The notes: generated from the sequence alone by a model not told the origin. Counted from the stretch's first letter, positions 9,401 to 19,880 are shown. The stretch: 64,000 nucleotides of DNA from Shewanella gaetbuli (GCF_023284065.1 NZ_JAKIKP010000015.1:1-64000); one strand, 5' to 3'. A program made the numbers and translations.

Positions 9401-9943
9401 TTTCTGCCCTTTCTAGACAATGCCTAATATATTAATGTTAAAGATATAATGATTTACAAGTTAAACCTAAGCTTAAATAACATTTTTGTTAAAAAATCGC
9501 TTACTTTTTAAACTTCGGCCTTTTATGGTGTCACATAGTACCATGAAGGTAGCAAAGCCGTATTGAGTGGTTCATCAAAGTTAATTTTACTCGTGAATAT
9601 GTGACTTATAATGCACTCTATACCTAAAATTTGGCTGAATACTTTATTCAATGATGATTTGAGTAAAATGCAACACAAAGTTGATCCACTTTTATCTATG
9701 TAAAACCATTGCTAGAATAAATTAGACTTCGATAATTTATTCCAGTAATGACTTTACCCGCCAATGGCCACTACCTGACCCATTGAATAATAAAAACTTA
9801 TCAATTTATGTCAACTTTGAAGTGTAACAGATTTTATTTTGTGCAACGCACATAGTACATTGAGTCTGCTAATAACCTTAAAAAACATATTGATAAATAG
9901 CATTTCTGCTTCTCAATTGAATTTAGAAAAATTTAGGTATCGT
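9401..9943. other. tolC-nudF divergent intergenic region
   Basis: About 540 bp of AT-rich sequence that must hold the promoters for tolC and for the nudF-parC run. I see no convincing repressor palindrome or RNA structure. A 30-codon frame at 9611 has no ribosome site and is not called. Confidence 0.5.
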
Positions 9944-10564
9944 ATGAACAAAAGTGACAACACCACCACATTTAATGCCGATGAAGACTTTGAACTGTTG
10001 TCAAAGCGTGTGCTTTATAAAGGTTTTTTTCGATTAGATGAGTATCGTTTCAAGCATAAGCTATTTGCGGGTGGTTGGAGCAATGAAATTACTCGTGAAG
10101 TCTTTGAGCGAGGACATGCAGTTGTTGTACTGCCTTATGATCCTAAATTAGATCAAGTGGTATTAATTGAACAGTTACGCGCTCCAGCATTAGCAACCAC
10201 TAAATCAATCTGGCTTCTAGAGCTGGTGGCAGGTATGATTGAGCCCGGTGAAAGCCCTGAAGATGTCGCTCAGCGAGAATTGTTTGAAGAATCGGGTTTA
10301 GAGGCATCAGCAATACAGTATATTAATAGTTATTTAGTGAGCCCTGGCGGCACAACTGAACGCTTTTATTTATATTGTGCCACGGTTGATGCTAGCCAAG
10401 CGAAAGGGTTGCACGGGCTTGAAAGCGAAGATGAAGATATTCAAGTTCATGTTGTCAGCCGAGAGCAAGCATATCAGTGGGTTCTGTCTGGGCGAATCGA
10501 TAATGCGTCTACAGTATTAGGTTTACAATGGTTAATGTTGAATTATCAGCAATACCAAAAATAA
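9944..10564 (+). CDS. nudF: ADP-ribose pyrophosphatase (Nudix hydrolase) NudF
   Basis: Hydrolyses ADP-ribose and related nucleotide sugars to AMP and ribose-5-phosphate. Of 206 aa, the Nudix box spans roughly residues 97-119, beginning GMIEPGE and containing RELFEESG. The frame is open upstream to a GTG at 9839, but the ATG at 9944 has an AGG at proper spacing and gives the size of E. coli NudF (~209 aa). First gene of the run nudF-yqiB-cpdA-yqiA-parE, the same order as E. coli. Confidence 0.93.
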   Translation: MNKSDNTTTFNADEDFELLSKRVLYKGFFRLDEYRFKHKLFAGGWSNEITREVFERGHAVVVLPYDPKLDQVVLIEQLRAPALATTKSIWLLELVAGMIEPGESPEDVAQRELFEESGLEASAIQYINSYLVSPGGTTERFYLYCATVDASQAKGLHGLESEDEDIQVHVVSREQAYQWVLSGRIDNASTVLGLQWLMLNYQQYQK

Positions 10565-10575
10565 GTTGACGACAA

Positions 10576-11022
10576 ATGGAGCAATTGGTGGCGCAAAATA
10601 TTCAGCTAGAAAAAGACAAATATCAGCCAAACGTGAGTGCTTTTTTAGCATTGTGCGCTCGTAATTATGCGCTGATTTTGAAGTGGCTACCTGATGAACT
10701 TGACGCTCAAACTTCTTGGTATGTCGAGGGTAAGTTTGGCCACTTGTCGGTGACCTTATTAGAAAATACTAAATATACTCAATTATTAGAGATTTCAAGA
10801 CGTTTACCTGACAGTTTATTTGTTTCTTCTCCCAGAGTGATTGTTCGTGTTTACCATGACGCACAATTAGCAGAAGTGTTAACTAGCCAACAGATTTTTA
10901 GTTTCAAACCAGTATATGATTATCCCAATGCACATATGCATCACACAGATGAAAAATTTCAAGTGAACGCATTTTTACAAGAGTTGCTGAAAATTGGATG
11001 TCACAGTATTGCTCTTACGTAA
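10576..11022 (+). CDS. yqiB: DUF1249 family protein YqiB
   Basis: A 148-aa soluble protein of the YqiB/DUF1249 family. Recognisable parts are YVEGKFGHLSVTLLENTKYT and the C-terminal YDYPNAHMHHTDEKFQVN. Its biochemical function is not established. It starts 11 bp after the nudF stop and precedes cpdA, the conserved enterobacterial arrangement. The ribosome site is weak, suggesting translational coupling to nudF. Confidence 0.9.
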   Translation: MEQLVAQNIQLEKDKYQPNVSAFLALCARNYALILKWLPDELDAQTSWYVEGKFGHLSVTLLENTKYTQLLEISRRLPDSLFVSSPRVIVRVYHDAQLAEVLTSQQIFSFKPVYDYPNAHMHHTDEKFQVNAFLQELLKIGCHSIALT

Positions 11023-11053
11023 ATCATCTGAATACTAATTTTGGGAATCTTGA

Positions 11054-11893
11054 GTGCTGAAATCAGCTGTTAAATATAATTTTGATGATAATCAATCGGT
11101 GCGATTGATCCAAATAACGGATCCGCATCTTTTTGCTGATCCTGAATCAAAGTTATTAGGCGTGAATACAGCGAAAAGCCTCCAAGCCGTTATCGATACT
11201 TTTTTGTCCTCTTCAGATGAAGCTGATTTATTAATTGCCTCTGGCGATATCAGCCAAGACTATTCGTCAACCTCATATCATAACTTTGTACAGCAAATTG
11301 CCAGTGCCAAATTGCCTTGTCATTATTTACCTGGTAATCATGATGATCCTCGTATGATGGCTTTGCATATGCAGGGTGATAATGTTTTTGGCCAGCAGCG
11401 AATTATTGCCGGTGATTGGCAAATATTGATGTTAGATTCAACCGTGCGTGGAAAGCCCGGTGGTTATATGGGGGAAGTGCAATTTGAGCTGATTGATGCG
11501 GCAATTGAAGCTGAACCTCATAAACATGTATTGCTGGTGATGCATCACAACCCTATTTTAATGCAGTGTAGTTGGTTAGATCAGCATTGCATGGCCAATG
11601 GTGATGAGTTTATTCAAAGAGTAACCCAGTATCCTCAAGTTAAAGGGTTATTATGGGGCCATGTTCATCAGCAGGTTAATAAGCAACATGCTGGTCCACA
11701 TGGCAAGGTTGAGTTTATGGCCACGCCTTCAACTTGCATTCAGTTTAAGCCTTTATCCGATCATTTTGCCTTAGATGGCGTTCAACCAGGTTATCGTTTG
11801 CTGGAGCTGCGTTGCGATGGTAGCATTCGTTCAGACGTTTACCGCGTGCAAGGTCAACACTTCTCTCCAGACAACGAAGCAAGCGGTTACTAA
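11054..11893 (+). CDS. cpdA: 3',5'-cyclic-AMP phosphodiesterase CpdA
   Basis: Metallophosphoesterase that hydrolyses cAMP to AMP and so limits CRP signalling. Of 279 aa, the class III PDE motifs are all visible: D23xH25, GD65, GN95H96, H164 (in VMHHN), and GH203xH205. The start is a GTG with a modest GGGA upstream. It sits between yqiB and yqiA as in E. coli. The presence of strong CRP-like sites elsewhere in this window (21150, 38320) fits an active cAMP system. Confidence 0.93.
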   Translation: MLKSAVKYNFDDNQSVRLIQITDPHLFADPESKLLGVNTAKSLQAVIDTFLSSSDEADLLIASGDISQDYSSTSYHNFVQQIASAKLPCHYLPGNHDDPRMMALHMQGDNVFGQQRIIAGDWQILMLDSTVRGKPGGYMGEVQFELIDAAIEAEPHKHVLLVMHHNPILMQCSWLDQHCMANGDEFIQRVTQYPQVKGLLWGHVHQQVNKQHAGPHGKVEFMATPSTCIQFKPLSDHFALDGVQPGYRLLELRCDGSIRSDVYRVQGQHFSPDNEASGY

Positions 11894-11961
11894 ATTTCTA
11901 TCATCACTTTAAACTTGTGAATACGGGTCAATAACAACAGTTAGCCGTAGCGTGAGGAAAT

Positions 11962-12537
11962 ATGCTGCTTTATATACATGGATTTAATAGCTCAAATCGT
12001 TCAGAGAAAGCAGTACAAACTGCGCAATATATTCAACGGAATTACCCTGATTTATCTTTTTATCAACCTCAACTGCCGAGTGATGTTGATGAAGCTATGG
12101 CGTTATTAACCCAAATTACCGAAAAAGCCTTAGCAGATAACCAACCTTTGCGGTTTATAGGCTCATCGTTAGGTGGATACTTTTCAAGCTATTTAGCTGA
12201 AAAATATGGTGGAAAAGCGGTTTTGGTTAATCCTGCGGTTAATCCGTATGATTTATTTGAAGAGTTTCTTGGGCCTCAATATAATCCCTATACAGACGAG
12301 CATTATCAAGTGTTGCCCAAAGACCGTAATGCGGTTGCGCAATATGATACCCATGTTATTTATCACCCTGATAGATTCTTGGTTTTGTTGCAAACTGGTG
12401 ATGAAGTGTTAGATTATCGTCTGGCTTTGCAAAAGTATCATTGCTGCGAATTATATATCGAACCTAATGGCGACCACAGTTTTGTGGGATATGAGCAACA
12501 GCTTGATAAAATTTGTCGATTTCTTCAGCTGCCTTAA
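11962..12537 (+). CDS. yqiA: YqiA-type alpha/beta-hydrolase (esterase)
   Basis: A small alpha/beta-hydrolase of 191 aa. It opens MLLYIHGFNSS, has the nucleophile elbow GSSLGG (Ser69) and a C-terminal NGDHSF giving the catalytic His. YqiA has esterase activity on acyl-CoA and short esters in E. coli; its physiological role is unclear. It precedes parE, as in E. coli. Confidence 0.92.
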   Translation: MLLYIHGFNSSNRSEKAVQTAQYIQRNYPDLSFYQPQLPSDVDEAMALLTQITEKALADNQPLRFIGSSLGGYFSSYLAEKYGGKAVLVNPAVNPYDLFEEFLGPQYNPYTDEHYQVLPKDRNAVAQYDTHVIYHPDRFLVLLQTGDEVLDYRLALQKYHCCELYIEPNGDHSFVGYEQQLDKICRFLQLP

Positions 12538-12585
12538 CAAACAAAATTAAGCCTTTTGCTTAATGAATAACAATATGTGTGGAAT

Positions 12586-14475
12586 ATGACTAATCAATAT
12601 ACTTCTGATTCAATTGAGGTCCTTAACGGACTTGATCCGGTAAAGCGCCGTCCGGGCATGTATACCGATACAACGCGTCCAAATCATTTAGGTCAAGAAG
12701 TTATTGATAACAGTGTTGACGAAGCTCTTGCTGGACATGCCTCTAAAATTGATGTCATTTTGCATGCTGATAACTCGCTTGAAGTCATTGATGACGGGCG
12801 GGGGATGCCGGTTGATATCCATCCTGAAGAAGGTATTCCCGGCGTAGAGTTAATTTTAACAAAGTTGCATGCCGGCGGTAAGTTTTCCAACAAAAACTAT
12901 CAGTTTTCAGGCGGATTGCACGGGGTAGGTATATCAGTTGTTAATGCCTTATCTACGCGAGTTCAGGTTACTGTGCGCCGAGATGCGCAAGTTTATGAAA
13001 TGGCCTTTGAAAATGGTTTCAAAGTTGAAGACCTTACGGTAACCGGCACATGTGGCCGTCGCAATACGGGTACGAGTGTCCATTTTTGGCCTGATGCAAG
13101 TTATTTTGATTCGGCTAACTTTTCAATTACTAAACTTATTTATATTCTCAGAGCCAAAGCCGTTTTGTGTCCTGGGCTTCGGATTAAATTCACCAATAAG
13201 CAAAGTGGTGAAGTACATGAATGGTTTTATGAAAGTGGCCTAACTGACTACTTAAAAGAAGCCGTTAAAGACTCAGTATTATTACCAGAAGAGCCTTTTG
13301 TTGGCAGTTTTAAAGGCGAATTAGAAGCGGCTGAATGGGCGATAACTTGGTTGCCAGAGGGCGGCGAAAGCTTATCAGAAAGCTACGTAAACTTAATTCC
13401 TACGCCATTAGGCGGTACGCATGTTAATGGCTTTAGACAAGGCTTGCTAGAGTCAATGCGTGAGTTTTGCGAGTTCAGAAATTTAGTGCCAAGAGGCATT
13501 AAGCTATCGCCAGAAGATATTTGGGATAGAGCTTCATTTATTTTGTCTATCAAAATGCAAGACCCTCAGTTTGCAGGACAAACCAAAGAAAAACTATCAA
13601 GTAGACAAAGCTCTGCATTTGTATCTGGTATTGTGCGCGATGCATTTTCGCTATGGTTGAACTCTAATACTGAGTTAGCAGAACAATTAGCTGAGCTTTG
13701 TATTAGCAATGCACAAAAACGCTTAAAAGCCGCTAAAAAAGTCGCCCGTAAAAAGGTGACTTCAGGTCCAGCATTACCGGGTAAATTAACTGACTGCTCA
13801 GGGCAGGACCCAATGCGAGGCGAGCTATTTTTAGTGGAAGGTGATTCGGCAGGAGGCAGTGCTAAACAAGCTCGAGATCGTGAGTTTCAGGCCATTATGC
13901 CCTTGCGTGGAAAAATTCTAAATACGTGGGAAGTCGATGCTTCTCAAGTTTTGGCATCGCAAGAAGTTCATGATATTTCGGTGGCCATTGGGTGCGATCC
14001 TGACAACGACAATATTGATGAGCTTCGCTACGGCAAGATATGCATACTTGCCGATGCTGACTCTGATGGTTTACATATTGCTACCTTGCTTTGTGCTCTG
14101 TTTATGAAACATTACAAGGTGCTGGTTGAAAAAGGCCATGTGTACATTGCCATGCCACCATTATTTAGAATTGATATTGGTAAAGAAGTCTTTTACGCAC
14201 TTGATGAAGCAGAAAAAACCGGCATTTTAGACAGAATTGTAGCGGAAAAGAAAAAGGGTAAAGTACAGGTTACCCGCTTCAAAGGTCTGGGTGAGATGAA
14301 CCCTTTACAACTACGAGAAACAACCATGGATCCCAATACCCGTAGGTTAGTGCAACTAACCATTGATGATGTTGAGGATACTAACGCCATGATGGATATG
14401 CTGCTGGCTAAAAAGCGTTCATCAGACAGAAAGAGCTGGTTAGAAACCAAGGGTGATTTAGCCCAAATTGATTAA
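12586..14475 (+). CDS. parE: DNA topoisomerase IV subunit B
   Basis: ATPase subunit of topoisomerase IV, which decatenates daughter chromosomes. 629 aa: GHKL ATPase domain with EVIDNSVDEALAG and GRGMPVDIHP, transducer domain, then TOPRIM with EGDSAGGSAKQ and DADSDGLHI, and a C-terminal RFKGLGEMNP. The frame begins at a GTG at 12577, but the ATG at 12586 gives the family N-terminus MTNQYTSDSIEVLNGL. Separated from parC by one inserted gene. Confidence 0.97.
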   Translation: MTNQYTSDSIEVLNGLDPVKRRPGMYTDTTRPNHLGQEVIDNSVDEALAGHASKIDVILHADNSLEVIDDGRGMPVDIHPEEGIPGVELILTKLHAGGKFSNKNYQFSGGLHGVGISVVNALSTRVQVTVRRDAQVYEMAFENGFKVEDLTVTGTCGRRNTGTSVHFWPDASYFDSANFSITKLIYILRAKAVLCPGLRIKFTNKQSGEVHEWFYESGLTDYLKEAVKDSVLLPEEPFVGSFKGELEAAEWAITWLPEGGESLSESYVNLIPTPLGGTHVNGFRQGLLESMREFCEFRNLVPRGIKLSPEDIWDRASFILSIKMQDPQFAGQTKEKLSSRQSSAFVSGIVRDAFSLWLNSNTELAEQLAELCISNAQKRLKAAKKVARKKVTSGPALPGKLTDCSGQDPMRGELFLVEGDSAGGSAKQARDREFQAIMPLRGKILNTWEVDASQVLASQEVHDISVAIGCDPDNDNIDELRYGKICILADADSDGLHIATLLCALFMKHYKVLVEKGHVYIAMPPLFRIDIGKEVFYALDEAEKTGILDRIVAEKKKGKVQVTRFKGLGEMNPLQLRETTMDPNTRRLVQLTIDDVEDTNAMMDMLLAKKRSSDRKSWLETKGDLAQID

Positions 14476-14602
14476 TGTCATTGAGATAGTTTTCTCAACA
14501 CACATTCATCGCGTTTCTCTAGCCGATAATAATTTGAGGCAATAGAATATATACATGCGGTATATCAAATTGAAGTTATTTTGGTATCACAAACACGGGC
14601 TA

Positions 14603-15727
14603 ATGAAGGCTTTTGTGTTGTTTATAACCAGTACATTGTTGGCTGGGAATGCGCTTGCCGCGCAATCCATCATCATCACCGTCACTAAAGGTTTCGGCTT
14701 ATCTTTATATGCCTCTGATTTGGGTGATATTAAACAGATGGCTTTAGGCGATAATGGAACACTTTTTGTTGGTTCGCAAAAAAGCGGCACAGTATACGCT
14801 TTAGCGGATCATGATCAAGACGGGCAAGTTGATAAACGTTATGTGATTGCCAGAGGCTTAGATAACCCAGAAGCGCTAGCATTTTATCAGGGCGATCTGT
14901 ATGTCACTGAAGATGACCGCATTATCCGGTATGAAGATATTGAGAGTCGACTTCGACGTCCGGGTAGGGCACGTGAAGTTTATTCAAACTTACCTGAGAC
15001 GGATAAACGCTATTCAAGAGCAATGCGTTTTGGACCTGACGGACGCTTATATGTAGCATTAGGAATGCCTTGCAATGTGTGTGAAGCTCAAGCGCCCTAT
15101 GGCAGTATTTTAGCGGTGAATGTTAACACCGGTGCTAGTGAACAAGTGGCTTTAGGGATTCGCCGCACAACGGGGTTCGATTGGTCTCCACATACAAAAA
15201 AAATGTGGTTTGCCGATTTAGGGCGTAACTGGATGGGTGACAACCTTCCTGCTGATGAAATTAATCGTCTTGATGTTAAAGGTGCTCACTTTGGTTTTCC
15301 TTATGTTCATGCCACCGATGTAAAAGAACCCGCCTACGATAAACCGAAAAACTTAAAGGTGACGGCACCAGTTTATGAATTACCAGCGCATGTTGCACCA
15401 ACAGGGTTACATTTTTATCGTGGTAGCCAGTTCCCAGAACGATATCAACAACAGTTATTTTTAGCCGAAAATGGTTCGTGGAACCGTTCAAGTAAAGTGG
15501 GCTATCAAATTGTGATGCTGACATTAGATCACAGCCAACAAACAACTAACGTATTGCAACGTGAAACGGTGGTGAGCTTTTTAGACGGTGAATTTCCCGT
15601 CGCAAGGCCTTTTGATCTCCTTACCGCTCCAGACGGCGCAATTTATATTTCAGATGATTTAAAAGGCAATATTTACCGCCTTTTTTATAAGTCATCTGAA
15701 CTAACACAGGAAAGCACTGATGAGTGA
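14603..15727 (+). CDS. PQQ-type sugar (sorbosone) dehydrogenase-like beta-propeller
   Basis: An exported beta-propeller of the glucose/sorbosone dehydrogenase family, about 374 aa. A signal peptide ([19 protein letters not shown]) is followed by propeller repeats such as [14 protein letters not shown], the conserved CNVC pair, [10 protein letters not shown], and a C-terminal [17 protein letters not shown]. Soluble members use PQQ, but no cofactor gene is seen nearby, so the substrate and activity are open. The Met at 14603 is chosen to put the signal peptide first; the frame also has a Met at 14555. Its last 8 bp overlap the start of parC, so the two are translationally coupled. Confidence 0.88.
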   Translation: MKAFVLFITSTLLAGNALAAQSIIITVTKGFGLSLYASDLGDIKQMALGDNGTLFVGSQKSGTVYALADHDQDGQVDKRYVIARGLDNPEALAFYQGDLYVTEDDRIIRYEDIESRLRRPGRAREVYSNLPETDKRYSRAMRFGPDGRLYVALGMPCNVCEAQAPYGSILAVNVNTGASEQVALGIRRTTGFDWSPHTKKMWFADLGRNWMGDNLPADEINRLDVKGAHFGFPYVHATDVKEPAYDKPKNLKVTAPVYELPAHVAPTGLHFYRGSQFPERYQQQLFLAENGSWNRSSKVGYQIVMLTLDHSQQTTNVLQRETVVSFLDGEFPVARPFDLLTAPDGAIYISDDLKGNIYRLFYKSSELTQESTDE

Positions 15728-18014
15728 TGCGATTGAATTAAGTCTAGATGGTGTAGAGCAAATGCCGCTACGGCGTTTTACCGAAGAGGCTTATTTAAAT
15801 TATTCAATGTACGTGATCATGGATCGTGCATTGCCCCATATTGGAGATGGTTTAAAACCCGTTCAACGACGGATTATTTATGCCATGAGCGAGTTGGGAT
15901 TATCAGCCCAATCTAAACCTAAAAAATCGGCTCGTACAGTGGGTGACGTACTGGGTAAATATCACCCACACGGTGATAGTGCTTGTTATGAGGCTATGGT
16001 TTTAATGGCGCAGCCATTCTCTTATCGCTACCCATTAGTTGATGGTCAAGGTAACTGGGGGGCACCAGATGATCCTAAGTCGTTTGCTGCGATGCGTTAT
16101 ACCGAAGCAAAATTATCGAAATTCTCTGAAGTTTTATTATCTGAGCTAGGACAAGGCACGGTCGATTGGGGGGTGAACTTCGACGGCACCTTAAAAGAAC
16201 CCAAAACCTTGCCGGCAAGATTACCGCATATTTTATTGAATGGTATTACCGGTATTGCTGTGGGTATGGCAACTGATATTCCACCGCATAATGTGCGTGA
16301 ACTTGTGTCTGCTTGTGTTGAATTACTCGAAAATCCCAAAGCAGATTTACCGCGTTTAATGGAGTTTGTTCCAGGGCCTGATTACCCAACAGAAGCTGAA
16401 ATTATTACTTCTGGTAAAGATATTGAGAAGATTTATGATACTGGCCGTGGCTCGATAAAAATGCGTGCCGTATACAGCCATGATAATCATGAAATCGTCA
16501 TTACTGCATTACCGCATCAAGTGGGTAGCGGTAAAATTCTAGAGCAAATTGCCGCACAAATGCAGGCGAAAAAACTGCCGATGGTGAGTGATTTACGTGA
16601 CGAGTCTGATCATGAAAATCCGGTTCGATTAGTCATTGTCCCGCGTTCAAACCGTGTCGATTGCGAACAATTGATGGCGCATTTATTTGCCACTACAGAT
16701 TTAGAAAAAAGCTTCCGTATCAACTTAAATGTATTGGGGCTCGACGGACGTCCACAGGTTAAAGGCTTAAGAACCATGTTAACCGAGTGGCTTGAATACC
16801 GTATTAGTACGGTAACTCGTCGCTTACAATTTAGATTAGATAAAGTGCTAGCTAGACTTCATATTCTTGATGCATTAATGATTGCGTTCTTGAATATCGA
16901 TGAAGTGATTGAAATTATTCGTTTTCATGATGAACCTAAAGCGGAACTGATTAGCCGATTTAATTTAAGTGATAAACAAGCAGAAGCCATTCTAGAGCTT
17001 AAGTTACGTCATTTAGCCAAGCTTGAAGAATTTAAAATCAAAGCAGAGCAAAATGATTTAATGGCTGAACGAGACAAATTAGAACTGATTTTAAGTTCAG
17101 ATCGTCGTCTACGTACATTGGTTAAAAAAGAGCTTATTGCAGATGGTGAAGCCTATGGTGATGATCGACGTTCTCCTATTATTGAGCGTCAAGAATCAAA
17201 AGCTTTAAGTGAACAAGAGCTCATTCCCGCCGAACCTGTTACCGTTGTACTGTCTGAAAAAGGCTGGGTACGTTGTGCTAAAGGGCATGACATTGACGCC
17301 AAGGGACTCAATTACAAAGCCGGTGACAGTTTCTTGTGTAGTGCCGCAGGTAAGAGTAATTCCGCCGCAGTATTTATCGATTCGTCAGGGCGGGCGTTTG
17401 CTACCGATACCCATACTTTACCATCAGCCAGAAGCCAAGGTGAGCCTATCACCACACGGTTTAATATGGCTCCAGGTGAGGTGATGCAGCACGTTATTAT
17501 GGGTGAAGATGAGCAATGTTACTTGTTGGCCAGTGATGCCGGATACGGCTTTATAGGGGCTTATAGTGATATGGTCAGCCGAAATAAAGCAGGTAAAGCA
17601 TTATTAAGTTTGCCCACCAATGCACAGGTGTTAACGCCTAAACCAATTATAAAGGGTGCCGAACAGTCCTTACTGGCCATTACTAGTGAAGGACGGATGT
17701 TAATGTTTAGCATTGACGCCTTACCTCAGCTATCTAAAGGTAAGGGCAATAAGATTATTGGTATTCCGACTGATCGAGCTAAAAACCGCGAAGAATTACT
17801 TATTCATTTAAATGTTGTGCCTAATGGTGCCGCGGTGACGCTTTGGGCTGGCAAACGTAAGTTGACATTAAAAGCTACAGATTTAGAACATTATCGAGGT
17901 GAACGAGGTCGTCGTGGAGCCAAGTTACCGCGTGGATTACAACGGGTAGATAGTGTTGAAATTGAGTTTGTCGATTCATCAACGGAAGAAATGGATAATC
18001 AGCCGTTAGAATAA
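15720..18014 (+). CDS. parC: DNA topoisomerase IV subunit A
   Basis: DNA-cleaving subunit of topoisomerase IV. Of 764 aa, the catalytic tyrosine is Y127 in [11 protein letters not shown]. The quinolone-determining stretch [12 protein letters not shown] carries the sensitive-type Ser87 and Glu91 (E. coli Ser80/Glu84). The GyrA-like C-terminal blades follow, ending in an acidic tail. The start ATG overlaps the preceding gene's stop, with AGGAAA upstream. It ends at a strong terminator. Confidence 0.97.
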   Translation: MSDAIELSLDGVEQMPLRRFTEEAYLNYSMYVIMDRALPHIGDGLKPVQRRIIYAMSELGLSAQSKPKKSARTVGDVLGKYHPHGDSACYEAMVLMAQPFSYRYPLVDGQGNWGAPDDPKSFAAMRYTEAKLSKFSEVLLSELGQGTVDWGVNFDGTLKEPKTLPARLPHILLNGITGIAVGMATDIPPHNVRELVSACVELLENPKADLPRLMEFVPGPDYPTEAEIITSGKDIEKIYDTGRGSIKMRAVYSHDNHEIVITALPHQVGSGKILEQIAAQMQAKKLPMVSDLRDESDHENPVRLVIVPRSNRVDCEQLMAHLFATTDLEKSFRINLNVLGLDGRPQVKGLRTMLTEWLEYRISTVTRRLQFRLDKVLARLHILDALMIAFLNIDEVIEIIRFHDEPKAELISRFNLSDKQAEAILELKLRHLAKLEEFKIKAEQNDLMAERDKLELILSSDRRLRTLVKKELIADGEAYGDDRRSPIIERQESKALSEQELIPAEPVTVVLSEKGWVRCAKGHDIDAKGLNYKAGDSFLCSAAGKSNSAAVFIDSSGRAFATDTHTLPSARSQGEPITTRFNMAPGEVMQHVIMGEDEQCYLLASDAGYGFIGAYSDMVSRNKAGKALLSLPTNAQVLTPKPIIKGAEQSLLAITSEGRMLMFSIDALPQLSKGKGNKIIGIPTDRAKNREELLIHLNVVPNGAAVTLWAGKRKLTLKATDLEHYRGERGRRGAKLPRGLQRVDSVEIEFVDSSTEEMDNQPLE

Positions 18015-18040
18015 AGCACAATGTTGAACCGTGTTAGATC

Positions 18041-18070
18041 AAAAACTCACGCCAAGGCGTGAGTTTTTAT
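18041..18070 (+). terminator. intrinsic terminator of parC
   Basis: The stem AAAACTCACGCC/GGCGTGAGTTTT has a very short loop and is followed by a T-rich tract. Confidence 0.92.
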
Positions 18071-18115
18071 TTTGATAAGCTCAATAAGATTGTCACTGAG
18101 ATAAGCTAGCCATTA

Positions 18116-18141
18116 AAAAGGCTTGCATCATGCAAGCCTTA
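18116..18141 (-). terminator. intrinsic terminator of bfd
   Basis: The stem AAGGCTTGCA/TGCAAGCCTT is followed by a T-run on the minus strand, just past the bfd stop. Confidence 0.85.
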
Positions 18142-18168
18142 ATATGAGAAAGAACAGCCTTGTTTTGT

Positions 18169-18360
18169 TTATGCCACTTCGTAAAAGTTGGGCTCAAATT
18201 CAAGCTGTGTTTGAATAATTTGAGTCGCCATACGTGCACATTTACCGCACTGACTTGCAACGCCTAAACGTTTTTTGACATCAGCCAAAGAGCAATCGCC
18301 TTGGCGAACAGCTTCTTCTATTTGTTTATCGGTAATCGCATGACAAAGACAAACGTACAT
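18169..18360 (-). CDS. bfd: bacterioferritin-associated ferredoxin
   Basis: A [2Fe-2S] ferredoxin that reduces ferric iron in bacterioferritin to release it. 63 aa with the Bfd cluster ligands C4, C6, C38 and C41 (MYVCLCH and SQCGKC). Bacterioferritin genes are not adjacent here. A Fur-like palindrome lies about 70-85 bp upstream, consistent with induction under iron starvation. Confidence 0.95.
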   Translation of the reverse strand: MYVCLCHAITDKQIEEAVRQGDCSLADVKKRLGVASQCGKCARMATQIIQTQLEFEPNFYEVA

Positions 18361-18428
18361 AATAGCCTCTAGCTCTCATATTTAAATTGAAGTTTAAGCA
18401 TTGCTTAATCCATGAATCTAATTCTAAA

Positions 18429-18443
18429 TGAAAACCGTTATCA
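18429..18443 (-). promoter_or_regulatory. Fur-like box upstream of bfd
   Basis: TGAAAAC-C-GTTATCA is a 7-1-7 inverted repeat with one mismatch between arms, matching the Fur heptamer pattern TGATAAT-N-ATTATCA at most positions. Confidence 0.65.
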
Positions 18444-18515
18444 TTGGCAATAACTTTTGTTTAAAAATACAACATAAATCACTTTTATAAGGTTTACTCT
18501 ACCCGTAAATAATGA

Positions 18516-19442
18516 TTAATATCCTTTACTAAAATCTACCTTGCAATTTAAGCCTTTGTTATTTAACCATAAATTATAGTTTTTGCAAAAAAGCTCTACC
18601 ACTTGCTCTGGAAAACTAGGGGCTGCAATATGGGGCGTGACCACTACATTTTCACAGTTCCAAATAGGGTGATCTTGCGGTAATGGCTCTTGGTTGAAAA
18701 CATCAAGGATGGCTTGCTGTTGAGGATTATCATTAAGCTGGGTGGATAAAGCCGCTAAATCGAGTACATCTCCTCGCCCCAAATTAAAAAGAATAGCCGA
18801 AGGTTTCAGTAAACTTAATGTCTGTTGGTTCAAAAGATTCTGAGTATGTGGTGTGCTGGGTAAAATGCTGGCAATCACGTCGGCATTCATCAGGTTTTCG
18901 GCTAAATGTGTCAGGGTGACGACTTTATCGAAGCCAGTTGTTTTGTGGCCTGTTTGATTAACGCCAATGACTGTCATGCCAAAATGGCTTGCTGTTTTAG
19001 CAATATGCTGGGCAATGGATCCTGTTCCCAAAATTAATAAAACTTGGCCTTGTAAGGTTTTGTAACTTCGTGGGAGCCATTGTTTTTGCCGTTGCTGTAA
19101 TTTGTATTGTTGGTGTTCACGCTGGTGGGCCAATAGGTAACCAAATAAATATTCGCTCATTAGTGGCCCGAATATCCCTTTTATATTGGTTAAGTGGTAA
19201 TCCGTTCTCATCCTAGAACCGATTAACTTATCAACACCAGCAAAGGTTGACTGCATCCACTGTAAGTTGGTGGCATGGTTAAGTAACGGAGCGGCAAGCG
19301 CGGGTTCAGCAAGCCAAATGTTGGCATGAGCAATACTGTCAGGAGCGTCGCCGACAATGGTTAAGTTCGGTAAGTTGGATTGCAGTAATAATTGACGATA
19401 AATGTCGTTTTCTTTGGTTAATAATAGTAATTTATTGATCAT
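18516..19442 (-). CDS. D-2-hydroxyacid dehydrogenase (GhrA-like)
   Basis: NAD(P)-dependent reductase of 2-oxoacids such as glyoxylate or hydroxypyruvate. 308 aa: Rossmann motif LILGTGSIAQHIA near residue 135, and the catalytic triad Arg in FNLGRGD, Glu in FNQEPLP and His in TPHIAAPS. It resembles E. coli GhrA (312 aa) more than SerA or LdhA. The exact substrate is inferred. A good AAGGA precedes the ATG. Confidence 0.88.
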   Translation of the reverse strand: MINKLLLLTKENDIYRQLLLQSNLPNLTIVGDAPDSIAHANIWLAEPALAAPLLNHATNLQWMQSTFAGVDKLIGSRMRTDYHLTNIKGIFGPLMSEYLFGYLLAHQREHQQYKLQQRQKQWLPRSYKTLQGQVLLILGTGSIAQHIAKTASHFGMTVIGVNQTGHKTTGFDKVVTLTHLAENLMNADVIASILPSTPHTQNLLNQQTLSLLKPSAILFNLGRGDVLDLAALSTQLNDNPQQQAILDVFNQEPLPQDHPIWNCENVVVTPHIAAPSFPEQVVELFCKNYNLWLNNKGLNCKVDFSKGY

Positions 19443-19499
19443 TAATCAGTCCTTGCTGACACACCATATCAAGGCAAAAATAATACTAATGAGAATGTG

Positions 19500-19832
19500 A
19501 TGAATCAAATACTGTCTTTGTTAAATCAGGCTGCATCTTATGTGTCACCCTGGTTATCTGAAATAAGTACTGCGCTAATCGCATGCCTTATTGTAATGTT
19601 CGCGGTTGATATAAACCGAGTTGTTCGTCGGCTATTAACTGGGCGAGGTTTTGTCATTAGAACGTTAGTATTCGTGCTCATTAACGCGTTTGGTTATGGC
19701 TTAGCGATAGTGGCAATAAGTCCTATTCTAGCCTCTCAACTTAAGCTATTGCCAGGATATTGGATGTTAACTGCAATTGTCGTCAGCTTTTTGATATTAG
19801 GCTTTTGGGCGCAAAAAAATCGTCAAGTGTAA
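19500..19832 (+). CDS. DUF3392 family small membrane protein
   Basis: A 110-aa inner-membrane protein with three hydrophobic segments (about residues 20-42, 57-78 and 85-105) separated by a basic loop RRLLTGRG. It matches my memory of the DUF3392 family of marine gammaproteobacteria; function unknown. The frame also opens with a GTG one codon earlier (19497), but the ATG is preferred. Convergent with arcA. Confidence 0.75.
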   Translation: MNQILSLLNQAASYVSPWLSEISTALIACLIVMFAVDINRVVRRLLTGRGFVIRTLVFVLINAFGYGLAIVAISPILASQLKLLPGYWMLTAIVVSFLILGFWAQKNRQV

Positions 19833-19850
19833 ACGCAAAAATGAGTCATA

Positions 19851-19880
19851 AAAAAACCGAACAATTATGTTCGGTTTTTA
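19851..19880. terminator. bidirectional terminator between DUF3392 gene and arcA
   Basis: The stem AAAACCGAAC/GTTCGGTTTT has A/T runs on both sides, placed between convergent genes. Confidence 0.9.

Noticed and set aside
9611..9703. 30-codon frame in the tolC-nudF gap
   Set aside because: No ribosome site, no recognisable protein features; within expectation for AT-rich non-coding DNA.
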